Below, piece by piece: positions 52,893 through 61,498 of a stretch of DNA of 64,000 nucleotides. Source of the DNA: SLSG01 sp964477035 (GTDB lineage: Bacteria; Bacteroidota; Bacteroidia; Bacteroidales; UBA7960). A program made the position numbers and the translations under genes. How positions within the stretch are numbered: the stretch's first letter is position 1; the number at the start of each line of letters is the position of its first letter. The stretch lies in the NCBI GenBank assembly GCA_964477035.1, contig CAYZCW010000005.1:124001-188000 (forward strand). The letters run 5' to 3'. The notes beneath the pieces were generated by a model. It worked only from the letters and a program-made list of their open reading frames with translations, made no database searches and was not told where the DNA came from.

Positions 52893-54806
52893 ATGCAAAA
52901 CTGGTTGCGGCGGTTTATACTTAGGAACTCCCGGCGGTTTCTGTCGCACCAGATCGTGTTGCTGATCGATTTGTTCCTGGTGGCTTGTTCCTTCCTGCTG
53001 GCCTACCTGCTCCGTTTCAATTTCATACTGGATTCTTCGCATGTGGAGCGGATGCTCTGGCAGACGCCGGTGTTTGTCGCGGCCTTTCTGGTGTCCTTCC
53101 TGGTCTTTCAGCCCCACCGGGGCATCGTGCGGCATACCAGCCTGTACGATGCGCTGATCGTGTTTTTTGCCGCCTCCATCGCGGTGGCCGGACTGGCGGC
53201 GCTGGACACCCTGTCCGCCATGGCACGCTTCGTGCCCCCTTTGAACTTTTCCCTGGCCGTGCTGCTGATCGCTTACATGGCCAGCCTGTTCCTGCTGCTG
53301 TTTTTGCGCTTTTCCATCAAGATCTTCTACATCACCCTGATGCGGCAGCGGCGGGAGCTGTCAAACACTTTGATATACGGGGCCGGCGCCATGGGCATCG
53401 CCACCCTGCAGACCATCCTCAGCGCCCAGGATGCCCGCCAGCGGGTGGTGGGCTTCATCGACGACAACCCGGCCATGAAGGGCAAGCGGGTGAGCGGGGT
53501 GCGCGTCTACGGCCCGAAGGCGCTCAACGAGGAATTTCTGGAGCATCAGGGCATCAGCACGCTGATCATCGCGATCAACACCTTGTCGGTGGAACGCCGC
53601 CGCCAGGTCATCGAACGCTGCCTGGAGCTTGAGCTGGAGGTGCTGACCGTGCCCGGCTTCAGCGACTGGAAACAGGGACGCCTCAGCATGAAGCAGATCC
53701 GCAAGGTGCGCATCGAAGAGCTGCTGCAGCGCGAGCCCATCAGGATCCATAACGAGATGGTCTCGGAGGTGATCCGCGGCAAGACGGTCATGGTCACGGG
53801 CGCCGCCGGCAGCATCGGCAGCGAGATCGTGCGGCAGCTGCACCGCCTGCGCCCGGGACGCCTCATCCTGCTCGACATCGCCGAGAGCCCGCTGTTCGAC
53901 CTGGAGCAGGAGCTGAAGGCCCGCGAGAACGGCCACCCGGTCAGCAAGGAGTTCGTCCTGGCCGACGTGAGCCACTACCCCCGCATGAAGCAGGTGTTCG
54001 AGAGGTTCCGTCCCGATATCATCTACCATGCCGCGGCCTTCAAGCATGTGCCCATCATCGAGAGCCACCCCCTCGAGGCGGTGCGCGTCAACATCATGGG
54101 CACGCGCAACCTGGCCACCCTGGCCTCGGAGTTTTCGTCGGATAAGTTTGTGCTGATCTCGACCGACAAGGCCGTGAACCCATCCAGCTTCATGGGCGCC
54201 AGCAAGCGGGTGGCCGAGATGCTGGTCAAAGGGCTGAGCGACACCGAACAGAACGGCACGGAGTTCATCGTGACCCGCTTTGGCAATGTGCTGGGATCCA
54301 ACGGCTCGGTCATCCCCCTGTTCGAAAGGCAGATCGCCTCCGGCGGGCCCGTGACGGTGACCCATCCCGACATCATCCGCTTCTTCATGACGATCCCGGA
54401 GGCCTGCGAGCTGGTGCTCGAAGCCAGCGTGATGGGCCGCGGGGGCGAGATTTTCGTGTTCGACATGGGCGAGCAGTTGCGCATCGTGGATGTGGCCAAA
54501 AAGATGATCCGGCTCAGCGGACTGGAGCCGGGCAAGGACATCGAGATCGTGTACACCGGCCTGCGCCCCGGGGAGAAGCTGTACGAGGAGCTGTTCAGCA
54601 CCTGCGAGGAGACCCGGCCCACCCACCATCCGAAGATCATGATCGCCCGCATGCAGGACTGTGCCTACCAGGAGGTGGCCGGCAAGGTCGACGTCCTGGA
54701 AGAGCTCCTCCGGCGACAGGACGCCCCCGGCGTGACCGCCCTGGTCCGGGAGCTGCTGCCCGAATACACCCCCACCCCCGCCGGGGAAGTGCCCTCGTTC
54801 AGCTGA
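52893..54806 (+). CDS. WbpM/CapD-type sugar-nucleotide dehydratase
   Basis: 637 residues: four N-terminal membrane segments (about 22-130), a first Rossmann region (G-A-G-A-M-G, about 164-169), then the SDR catalytic domain with V-T-G-A-A-G-S-I-G-S-E (about 303-313), S-T-D-K-A-V-N-P (about 423-430) and S-K-R-V-A-E-M. WbpM-like enzymes make UDP-4-keto-6-deoxy-GlcNAc. It supplies the aminotransferase encoded at 49674. GC-rich. Confidence 0.92.
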   Translation: MQNWLRRFILRNSRRFLSHQIVLLIDLFLVACSFLLAYLLRFNFILDSSHVERMLWQTPVFVAAFLVSFLVFQPHRGIVRHTSLYDALIVFFAASIAVAGLAALDTLSAMARFVPPLNFSLAVLLIAYMASLFLLLFLRFSIKIFYITLMRQRRELSNTLIYGAGAMGIATLQTILSAQDARQRVVGFIDDNPAMKGKRVSGVRVYGPKALNEEFLEHQGISTLIIAINTLSVERRRQVIERCLELELEVLTVPGFSDWKQGRLSMKQIRKVRIEELLQREPIRIHNEMVSEVIRGKTVMVTGAAGSIGSEIVRQLHRLRPGRLILLDIAESPLFDLEQELKARENGHPVSKEFVLADVSHYPRMKQVFERFRPDIIYHAAAFKHVPIIESHPLEAVRVNIMGTRNLATLASEFSSDKFVLISTDKAVNPSSFMGASKRVAEMLVKGLSDTEQNGTEFIVTRFGNVLGSNGSVIPLFERQIASGGPVTVTHPDIIRFFMTIPEACELVLEASVMGRGGEIFVFDMGEQLRIVDVAKKMIRLSGLEPGKDIEIVYTGLRPGEKLYEELFSTCEETRPTHHPKIMIARMQDCAYQEVAGKVDVLEELLRRQDAPGVTALVRELLPEYTPTPAGEVPSFS

Positions 54807-54818
54807 TCCGGCCGTCCC

Positions 54819-54936
54819 TCCGACGAAAAACATCGCCAAAAACATTCGCCGTTTCTTACAATTTCGGAATTGAACGCCAGCGCCTGCCGCGTAGCACGAT
54901 AAACGTGGCGATCAGCAGCAGCGCGGCGAAAACCGC
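54819..54936 (+). repeat. 118-bp repeat, copy A
   Basis: Identical over 118 bp to 58482-58599, same orientation, and sharing 56 bp with 57077-57132. It carries the C-terminal end of the sorted-protein gene at 58519-59232 plus 37 bp of its downstream flank. Confidence 0.92.
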
Positions 54937-54999
54937 TACAATCATCGCCAGCCAACTGCCCGTTACGAACTGGTATGATGTAATCGGTGAAGAAACCAT
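54856..54999 (-). CDS. 47-aa orphan membrane tail (possible gene remnant)
   Basis: 47 codons. The last 29 reproduce the hydrophobic helix and basic end of sorted protein 3 (L-L-L-I-A-T-F-I-V-L-R-G-R-R-W-R), but the P-V-P-L-A-x-W motif is missing and a different 18-residue N-terminus is joined on. Either a chimera left by the 118-bp duplication or a small one-helix membrane protein. Confidence 0.4.
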   Translation of the reverse strand: MVSSPITSYQFVTGSWLAMIVAVFAALLLIATFIVLRGRRWRSIPKL

Positions 55000-55110
55000 T
55001 GCTGATGCAATCCTGGACCGGTTAATTCACTCCTCATACAGGATAGAACTAAGGGGAGAGAACCTAAGGAAAAAACGGTAAATTTGTCAGCCTACCTCGT
55101 TCTTTGATAC

Positions 55111-55170
55111 CAAAACCCCAGGGGGGTCAATATGCCCGGAATGGGGGGTCAATTTCACCGGAATATCCAC
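55111..55170 (+). mobile_element. IS21-like end, left
   Basis: ACCCCA-GGGGGGTCAA-TATGCCCGGAATGGGGGGTCAA then CCGGAATA: the multiple short repeats typical of IS21-family ends. The reverse complement recurs at 59306-59358. No istA/istB gene is present. Confidence 0.65.
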
Positions 55171-55357
55171 TTGGGGCCGGCAACCCGGCGGTTCCCTATG
55201 GGGTGAGGGAGTTCAAATCAAAATTCGGGGGCATGCAAACCAACTACGGCCGCTACCTGCTGATAGCCCGTCCGACAATATATAAACTCGGCAAACTGGG
55301 CGTGAAGGCCTATTCCCGCCTGGTCTCCTGAAACAGATTCCCTCCGGGCATTCCGAA

Positions 55358-56185
55358 CTAAAACAACCGCCTGGCAACGACGAACCCGCCGATCAGCATC
55401 AAGCCAAGGAGCATTCCCCACTTTGCCAGGGGTACGGCGACGGGCTCTTCACCCTGAAATGCGATGCGCGAAATGCCCTCTGCACCGTTACCAGTGGAAC
55501 ATATTTCAATCCGGGCAATCGGCACATCCGATCCCACGCCCCAGAATATGCCATCGTTGCTTGCTGAGGTTACATCTGAGCCCAGCAGGTTGTTGCCTGC
55601 GTCATAAATTTCTATGTTGCAGAACCCGCTCCCCTCATATTCAACAATATCCATCCAGACCGCCGAAACCGGCGGGTCAAACATGATGATGAAGCAATCA
55701 GTGAAATAATTGGAGGCGATGGTTTTTCGGGAGTTGCCCTGGAAGTTTATCCCCAGCACGACAATCTCATCACCTGCATGATCATTTGATGCCCAAAACT
55801 GCACCCCGGGCATAATGTCGCCGGGATTAAACCAGTCGTTGTTGGTTGCGGCATCCAGTGGGTGTGGCATGTCATGAATTGAATGATCCGGGACTGTGCT
55901 TGCCGAAAAATCCTGTACCAGCAGTCCTGGATAATCATTGTCAAAGCTTGTGAAGTTACAGTAAAACCCCAGGCTTTTTTGTGCTGCAGGTTTGGGTTGG
56001 ATTTTTGGGGGCTGGGTTTCCGAAAATGGCAGGCCGGATGCAGCAAACTCTGTCAGGGATGCTGGCTTAACGCCTGACTGGATCGCGGCAGGGTCTCTCT
56101 GGCCGGAATGATCAGTCTGCGACATGGCCTGTGACAGTGAAAAACCCACGATGGCTGCACAAAGGATAATCAGCTTCTTTTTCAT
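55358..56185 (-). CDS. putative exosortase-sorted secreted protein (2)
   Basis: 275 residues with a signal peptide (M-K-K-K-L-I-I-L, end near A-M-S-Q) and the C-terminal signal V-A-V-P-L-A-K-W, hydrophobic helix, A-R-R-L-F. The body is beta-rich (N-F-T-S-F-D-N-D near 78-85), as in PEP-CTERM choice-of-anchor domains. It is divergent from the gene of exosortase 2 with 77 bp between start codons, so a matched enzyme/substrate pair is likely. Function of the body unknown. Confidence 0.82.
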   Translation of the reverse strand: MKKKLIILCAAIVGFSLSQAMSQTDHSGQRDPAAIQSGVKPASLTEFAASGLPFSETQPPKIQPKPAAQKSLGFYCNFTSFDNDYPGLLVQDFSASTVPDHSIHDMPHPLDAATNNDWFNPGDIMPGVQFWASNDHAGDEIVVLGINFQGNSRKTIASNYFTDCFIIMFDPPVSAVWMDIVEYEGSGFCNIEIYDAGNNLLGSDVTSASNDGIFWGVGSDVPIARIEICSTGNGAEGISRIAFQGEEPVAVPLAKWGMLLGLMLIGGFVVARRLF

Positions 56186-56262
56186 GAAAAATAAATTTTA
56201 GCAAGAGTACATTTACATTTATACGATATTTTCTAATATGATTCAGTTGTCGTCATATATTT

Positions 56263-56973
56263 TTGTTTTGTCTTTCTTATATGTCTCCAAAAACCATCGG
56301 CAAAGCTTGTTCCTTGCTGTTGATGGAGATTTCCTATCTTTATTCCATGAAGCTGAACCTTGGTGGCGGACCCGCCGCCGTGCTTGACCGTTACGGACTG
56401 CGGCCGTTGTGGGATGTCTTCCTGTTTGCGGCCATTACCGTCGTGTTCCATGTGCTGTGGCGGCTGGGACGCGACTGGATCGAGGCTTCTTCCCTTTTTA
56501 TTTCATTGTCGGATGCGGCCACACACATGGTGTACCTTTCTGCTGCCTGGGTGAACGAGAAGATCCTCGGACTGGACATGCTGCGCCTGGATGCGGTGTG
56601 TACCTTTCGGTTTCTGGACGGCGGACTGCCCCCCGATGGGCGCATTGCCGGGACGATGATCGTAGACCATACCTGCAGCGGACTCAAGCAGTTTTACCAG
56701 GCTTTCTTCCTTTTCCTGCTGTATCCGGGCCCGTGGAGGCATAAGCTGTGGTTCATCCCCCTGGCCATCCTGGTCATGCACCTGGTGAACGTATTCCGCG
56801 TGGTGGCGCTTTCTCTGGTGATGGTGCACGCCTACCCCCACTGGGACTTAATGCACGACTGGGTGCTGCGGCCTTTCTTCTACGTGGTGCTGTTCGCACT
56901 GTGGGTGGTGTGGAACGAACGGTTCCGGGCTCGGGCGGCATCTGTGAACCAAACATCCAATAATGGGGTATGA
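56263..56973 (+). CDS. exosortase 2
   Basis: 236 residues; the start may be later (ATG at 56281 or 56347) since the conserved region begins near residue 40. Catalytic C138 (D-H-T-C-S-G-L-K-Q), R179 (N-V-F-R-V-V-A-L-S) and H198 (L-M-H-D-W-V-L-R-P) are all present, with about five membrane segments. Divergently placed to sorted protein 2. Confidence 0.88.
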   Translation: MFCLSYMSPKTIGKACSLLLMEISYLYSMKLNLGGGPAAVLDRYGLRPLWDVFLFAAITVVFHVLWRLGRDWIEASSLFISLSDAATHMVYLSAAWVNEKILGLDMLRLDAVCTFRFLDGGLPPDGRIAGTMIVDHTCSGLKQFYQAFFLFLLYPGPWRHKLWFIPLAILVMHLVNVFRVVALSLVMVHAYPHWDLMHDWVLRPFFYVVLFALWVVWNERFRARAASVNQTSNNGV

Positions 56974-57320
56974 CTGGTTCACAAAATAATTACTGACATC
57001 AGCCTTGGTGTTGGCTTTGTACTAGGTTATTAGTTGACTAATGAAATAGTACAAATTGACTGGGGCTGTTTACCCATCCGACGAAAAACATCGCCAAAAA
57101 CATTCGCTGTTTCTTACAATTTCGGAATTGAATTCCAGGATTGTAAACTTTTGGATTAGGTTAAACAGGACAGGATTGGCTGAAAAACCGGGAGGGACCA
57201 AGAGGTTTGCTTCACCCTTGTATTTTGTTGAAATTTGTTGTATTTTGCTTTCAAAATGCATGATAATTTAAAATCATATTTTAAAATATCATGAAAATGT
57301 AAAGTAATTTATTTAATTTC
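56974..57320 (+). repeat. intergenic region with short copy B of the repeat
   Basis: 57077-57132 shares 56 bp (one mismatch) with the 118-bp repeat, covering the T-C-C-G-A-C-G-A start and the stop region of sorted protein 3, then diverges. TTGTATTTTG occurs twice near 57217-57250 and may include a promoter for the ATPase gene. Confidence 0.75.
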
Positions 57321-58463
57321 ATGTATTCCAGGAAACAGGTTTTTACAAATGCAGGGGACGAGAGCCTTTTTCTGTGGGGGGCGAGGCAGACAGGAAAGAG
57401 TACCTTGTTGAAGGCGCTGTATCCTGATAACCTGTATTTTGACTTGTTGTTGTCGGATGTTTTTGAGCGCTTCAGCCGCTCGCCTTCCGTTTTGCGGGAA
57501 ACGGTGCTGGCGTATTCCGGGAAACAGCCGGTGATCATTGATGAGGTGCAGTTGATCCCGGCCTTGCTGAACGAGGTGCACTGGCTGATCGAAAACCACC
57601 GGACCCGCTTCATCCTCAGCGGATCGAGTCCGCGGAAGATCCTGCGCTCTGGGGCGAACCTGCTCGGGGGTAGGGCGCTGAGATATGAACTGTACCCCCT
57701 GGTTTCTGCCGAGATCCCGGACTTTGACCTGCTGCGTGCCTTGAATTCCGGTTTGATTCCCAGGCATTACCTGTCAAAAGCGCCGGGGAAATTGCTTTCC
57801 GCCTACATAGGCAATTATTTACAGGACGAGATCATTGCCGAAGCACGGATCAGGAATGTGGCCTCGTTCAACCGGTTCCTGGAATTCGCCGCCTTTTCAA
57901 ATGGGGAGACTGTGAACTACTCCAACATCGCCTCAGAATGCGGAGTTAGCGGTCCGACGGTAAAAGAATATTTCCAGATCCTTGAGGACACGCTCATCGG
58001 CCGGTTCGTGCCTTCCTTTCAGAGGAAACCGAAAAGGCGGGTCATCCAGTCACCCCGTTTCTATTTTTTCGATGTGGGGGTGGCCAATAACTTGCTGAAA
58101 CGGGGAAGAATAGAGCCGGGAAGCGAGGCCTTCGGAAAAGCCTTCGAGCACTTTATCTGCCAGGAATTGTTTGCCCACAGGCACTATTCGGATGTGCATT
58201 ATCCGGTCAGCTACTGGCGCACGGCATCGGGCCTGGAGGTGGACTTCATACTGGGCGATGCCGAGGTGGCCGTGGAAGTGAAGGCCACTTCACTGGCCAC
58301 AGACCGGCACACCAAGGGCCTCAGGAGGTTTGCAGAAGAGTACAGGGTGAAGAAAAGCATCCTGGTTACGAATGATCCCCTGCCGAGAAAGCTGGGGGAC
58401 TGCCTGGTGCTGCCCTGGAAGGTCTTCCTGGAGGATCTCTGGACCGGCAAGGTCATTTCCTAA
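57321..58463 (+). CDS. AAA ATPase with DUF4143 domain (1)
   Basis: 380 residues. Walker A G-A-R-Q-T-G-K-S-T (20-28), Walker B V-I-I-D-E-V-Q-L-I-P (about 73-82), sensor I-L-S-G-S-S-P-R-K and a C-terminal nuclease-like D-F-I-L-G-(x)n-V-E-V-K (about 314-326). Family members are common, often multicopy, in Bacteroidota and of unresolved role. The gene lies inside the IS21-end-bounded mosaic, between exosortase 2 and sorted protein 3. Confidence 0.87.
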   Translation: MYSRKQVFTNAGDESLFLWGARQTGKSTLLKALYPDNLYFDLLLSDVFERFSRSPSVLRETVLAYSGKQPVIIDEVQLIPALLNEVHWLIENHRTRFILSGSSPRKILRSGANLLGGRALRYELYPLVSAEIPDFDLLRALNSGLIPRHYLSKAPGKLLSAYIGNYLQDEIIAEARIRNVASFNRFLEFAAFSNGETVNYSNIASECGVSGPTVKEYFQILEDTLIGRFVPSFQRKPKRRVIQSPRFYFFDVGVANNLLKRGRIEPGSEAFGKAFEHFICQELFAHRHYSDVHYPVSYWRTASGLEVDFILGDAEVAVEVKATSLATDRHTKGLRRFAEEYRVKKSILVTNDPLPRKLGDCLVLPWKVFLEDLWTGKVIS

Positions 58464-58481
58464 GGCCTTCAAAGCTGCCCA

Positions 58482-58599
58482 TCCGACGAAAAACATCGCC
58501 AAAAACATTCGCCGTTTCTTACAATTTCGGAATTGAACGCCAGCGCCTGCCGCGTAGCACGATAAACGTGGCGATCAGCAGCAGCGCGGCGAAAACCGC
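58482..58599 (+). repeat. 118-bp repeat, copy C
   Basis: Identical to 54819-54936. Here it is part of the intact sorted-protein gene, so this is probably the source copy. Confidence 0.92.
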
Positions 58600-59232
58600 C
58601 CATCCGGCAAGGGGGACCGGTATGATGACGTCCGCATCCACGCATATGGAGAGATGGAAGTTTCGGGGGGAGAATTCGCCTGAATCATCGAAAACATACA
58701 TGGTATGGGTTCCTGAACCGCTCAGGATCCAATAGGCATTTACCCGGGTTGTCGGAAGGTCACGCACACCGAACCAGCCCCCGGACGGAAAAGCAATCGG
58801 AGAGGGAAGCGAAAACGTGTATTCGACGACCTTGTTGCTGCCAAACATTTCCCCGGTTTCAACCCTTGCGACGGTGACGTTTGGAAAGCTTTTCAGCAGC
58901 TTGCCGGGGGCCCCGCCGTTGTCTTCAAATAGAAAGAGGTCGAACTGCGTGCTGTTCGGAACTTGCTCATTCATCCACCATGAAATGGCGTTTACGGGCC
59001 CGGAAGTCGGCGGAAACCCCTGGAGCAAATAAGCAATGCCGTCGTCCCCGACAGCGATGCCCAGATCAGGGGCCTGTCCGAACCAGGTGTCGGGCGGACA
59101 GAGCATGTCCCTGAAATCTTTCTGGGCGGGGTCGGTTGAACGTATCGTGTCAATAACCTGGACTTCCCCGGTATATGCCCGGGCGGGCAGAAGGGTGCCC
59201 ATCAGAACCAAAATCAATGCGGCCGTTTTCAA
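58519..59232 (-). CDS. putative exosortase-sorted secreted protein (3)
   Basis: 237 residues with a signal peptide (M-K-T-A-A-L-I-L-V, A-R-A near 19) and C-terminal I-P-V-P-L-A-G-W, helix A-A-L-L-L-I-A-T-F-I-V, and R-G-R-R-W-R. The body is a jelly-roll-like domain similar in layout to protein 1 (W-W-M-N-E-Q, F-G-V-R-D). The tail matches those of proteins 1 and 2. Convergent with the ATPase gene. Confidence 0.82.
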   Translation of the reverse strand: MKTAALILVLMGTLLPARAYTGEVQVIDTIRSTDPAQKDFRDMLCPPDTWFGQAPDLGIAVGDDGIAYLLQGFPPTSGPVNAISWWMNEQVPNSTQFDLFLFEDNGGAPGKLLKSFPNVTVARVETGEMFGSNKVVEYTFSLPSPIAFPSGGWFGVRDLPTTRVNAYWILSGSGTHTMYVFDDSGEFSPRNFHLSICVDADVIIPVPLAGWAVFAALLLIATFIVLRGRRWRSIPKL

Positions 59233-59271
59233 GGATTTTCTTTTTTAGTCGGATGTTTCTACCAATGGCAG

Positions 59272-59279
59272 CAAATGTA
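59272..59279 (-). promoter_or_regulatory. putative -7 box, sorted protein 3
   Basis: TACATTTG on the minus strand about 40 bp before the start codon, the same box and distance as for sorted protein 1. -33 box not evident. Confidence 0.35.
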
Positions 59280-59305
59280 GTGAAATATCCATTCGGTGTG
59301 TATTC

Positions 59306-59358
59306 CGGAAGATGTTGACCCCCCATTCCGGGCAAATTGACCCCCCATGGGGTAACGG
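59306..59358 (-). mobile_element. IS21-like end, right (inverted)
   Basis: The reverse complement reads ACCCCATGGGGGGTCAA, then TTGCCCGGAATGGGGGGTCAA and CCGGAATA, matching 55111-55170 nearly base for base over its core. The two ends face each other 4.2 kb apart. Confidence 0.65.
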
Positions 59359-59434
59359 TCCTGCGCGTGTGGCCACCTAAGAGGCGCATCGGGCTTTGTG
59401 GAATCCAATTCCATATTATTCCTATTTTAGCATT

Positions 59435-60152
59435 ATGATTAATCGAATCGCATCAAACAGGCTGAAACATTTGGCTTCTATGTTTAAAGCCGTTGCCGTT
59501 AACGGCCCCCGCCAATCAGTCCCCTGTTGTTTTCCTACCTGCAAGAAATAATTGATGAAAACAAGGAAGCCGGACAGTTTATCTTAACCGGGTCAAACAA
59601 TTTTTTAATGAACGAACAAATCAGCCAGACTTTGTGGATGTGAAAACCATTCAGTCGTGGTTGGGCATCCTGGTAAGCAGTTTCATTGTTTTTTTATTGC
59701 CTCCCTTCTATAAAAACTATAACAAAACCATTGTCAAGCGCCCCAAACTCTATTTTTATGATACCGCCCTGCCTGCTTCCCTGCTCGGCATCCATAAAAT
59801 GGAGCACTTGCCTGCACATCCCTTGCGGGGTGCACTGTTTGAATCATTGGTTGTTTCGGAACTGATCAAGCAAAAGCACAACACAGGCGCCAGTGATGCT
59901 TTTTACCACTGGAGGGATAAAACCGGCAGGGAAGTAGATTTGATCATTGAGAAAAAGCCGGACAGGATCCCGGTGGAGATCAAATCGGGAAAGACTGTAC
60001 AGCCTGAATTTTTCAAAAATCTAAGGTATTGGCTGAAACTATCCGGAGAAAAAAAGGGAAAAATCATCTTCGCCGGCGACACGGACCAAAAACGCTCGGA
60101 AGGGATTGATGTGATTAGCTGGAAAAACATTGCCATAAACCGTGCAAACTAA
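59435..60152 (+). pseudogene. AAA-DUF4143 ATPase with internal deletions
   Basis: Starts M-I-N-R-I-A-S-N-R-L with A-V-N-G-P-R-Q-S and then stops short of the Walker A lysine. It resumes at P-L-L-F-S-Y-L-Q with I-L-T-G-S-N-N-F and S-Q-T-L, and resumes again at T-I-Q-S-W-L-G-I-L and runs through L-Y-F-Y-D-T to the nuclease-like E-V-D-L-I-I-(x)n-V-E-I-K. Two gaps thus remove Walker A/B and the middle. The frame from 59634 is open but catalytically dead. Confidence 0.82.
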
Positions 60153-60232
60153 AAGAAATGATTTAAATATACACGGTAAAAGCCCTGGAGCTGACGGCCT
60201 ATCCGACGAAAATTTGTATTTGTTCGTTATTC

Positions 60233-60270
60233 TGAGTAAATTTACTCAGTCTGTTGAGTAAATTGTAAAC
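60233..60270 (+). repeat. 38-bp repeat with palindrome, upstream copy
   Basis: Contains the perfect 16-bp palindrome TGAGTAAATTTACTCA plus a further TTGAGTAA. It ends 1 bp before the ATG of the ATPase gene. 33 of 38 bp match the copy at 61492-61529. A likely operator or a mobile-unit border. Confidence 0.8.
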
Positions 60271-60271
60271 A

Positions 60272-61498
60272 ATGTACGAACGAACAGAATTACAAGTACT
60301 TAAAACCCGGGTGCTGGAACCACGCAGGTTCATCCAGGTGATAATGGGACCAAGGCAAGTGGGGAAAACAACCTTGGCTCGTCAGCTGATTGACCAGTTA
60401 GACGTGTCTTGCGCTTTTCATTCGGCAGATGCCGTGGCCGCAGTAAACGGATCATGGCTGGAGCAGGTTTGGGAGGCTGCACGGCTGAAAATTCGGTCTG
60501 AAAAACCGAAGTCTTTCCTATTGGTTATTGACGAGATCCAGAAAGTGCCTGACTGGAGTGAATGGGTGAAAAAACTTTGGGATGAGGATACAAGGAATCA
60601 CCTCCCCCTGAAGCTGGTTTTGCTTGGCTCCTCCCGGCTGTTGGTTCAAAAGGGACTTTCGGAATCGCTCACTGGCAGGTTTGAGTCCATTTATATGACT
60701 CATTGGTCGCTGAAGGAGATGCAGGTTGCCTTTGGATGGGATGCGGAGACCTATGCCTGGTTTGGTGGCTATCCGGGGAGTGCAGGATTGATAGACGATG
60801 AAATGCGGTGGAAACAATACATACGCGATGCGATTGTTGAAACAAGTATTTCCAGGGATGTCTTGCAGCTCAGCAGAATTGACAAGCCGGCACTGCTGAA
60901 AAACCTTTTTGAGCTGGGTTGCGACTATTCAGGCCAGATACTGTCCTTTACCAAGGTGATGGGACAACTTCAAGATGCCGGGAACACGACGACCTTATCG
61001 CATTACCTGGCTTTGCTGCATACTGCCGGACTGCTTGGTCCGGTGGAGAAGTACTCCGGATCCGAAGCAAGGAAGCGGGCCGGCAGTCCGAAGTTCCAGG
61101 TGCACAACAATGCCCTTTTTAGCGCCCGTCGACTTAGGACGATGGCGGACGTCCGCCACGACTTAGCCGAATGGGGAAGGGTGGTGGAATCTGCCATTGG
61201 CGCATGGCTGGTGAACGAATCCATGCGGAGCAAACGATTCTCTGTGTATTACTGGAGGGACCGCGGCGACGAAGTCGACTTCGTGCTGGAAGCTGGCCAG
61301 CAAACCATTGCCATTGAGGTGAAGAGTGGTGCATCGGGGAATAAGAAAGGGATGAATGCTTTTCGCAAACGGTTCAATCCCGGGAGAGTGTATCTCATTG
61401 CCCAAAACGGCATCCCCTGGCAGGAATTTCTGAAGCTGGATCCGATGGAACTGTTCACTGTCGAGGATAATGATCATATTGTTAGATCTCTTGAGTAA
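60272..61498 (+). CDS. AAA ATPase with DUF4143 domain (2)
   Basis: 408 residues. Walker A G-P-R-Q-V-G-K-T-T (26-34), Walker B L-L-V-I-D-E-I-Q-K-V-P (about 84-94), L-L-G-S-S-R, and a C-terminal D-E-V-D-F-V-L-(x)n-I-E-V-K-S-G. A different subtype from the ATPase at 57321. Its ATG abuts one 38-bp repeat, and its stop codon (in GAGTAA) lies inside the other. The role is not established. Confidence 0.87.
   Translation: MYERTELQVLKTRVLEPRRFIQVIMGPRQVGKTTLARQLIDQLDVSCAFHSADAVAAVNGSWLEQVWEAARLKIRSEKPKSFLLVIDEIQKVPDWSEWVKKLWDEDTRNHLPLKLVLLGSSRLLVQKGLSESLTGRFESIYMTHWSLKEMQVAFGWDAETYAWFGGYPGSAGLIDDEMRWKQYIRDAIVETSISRDVLQLSRIDKPALLKNLFELGCDYSGQILSFTKVMGQLQDAGNTTTLSHYLALLHTAGLLGPVEKYSGSEARKRAGSPKFQVHNNALFSARRLRTMADVRHDLAEWGRVVESAIGAWLVNESMRSKRFSVYYWRDRGDEVDFVLEAGQQTIAIEVKSGASGNKKGMNAFRKRFNPGRVYLIAQNGIPWQEFLKLDPMELFTVEDNDHIVRSLE

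Noticed and set aside
53361..54845. 494-aa minus-strand frame
   Set aside because: Antisense of the WbpM-type dehydratase; composition-driven.
55104..55331. 75-aa frame over the left IS21-like end
   Set aside because: The first half translates the repeat sequence itself; no support as a gene.
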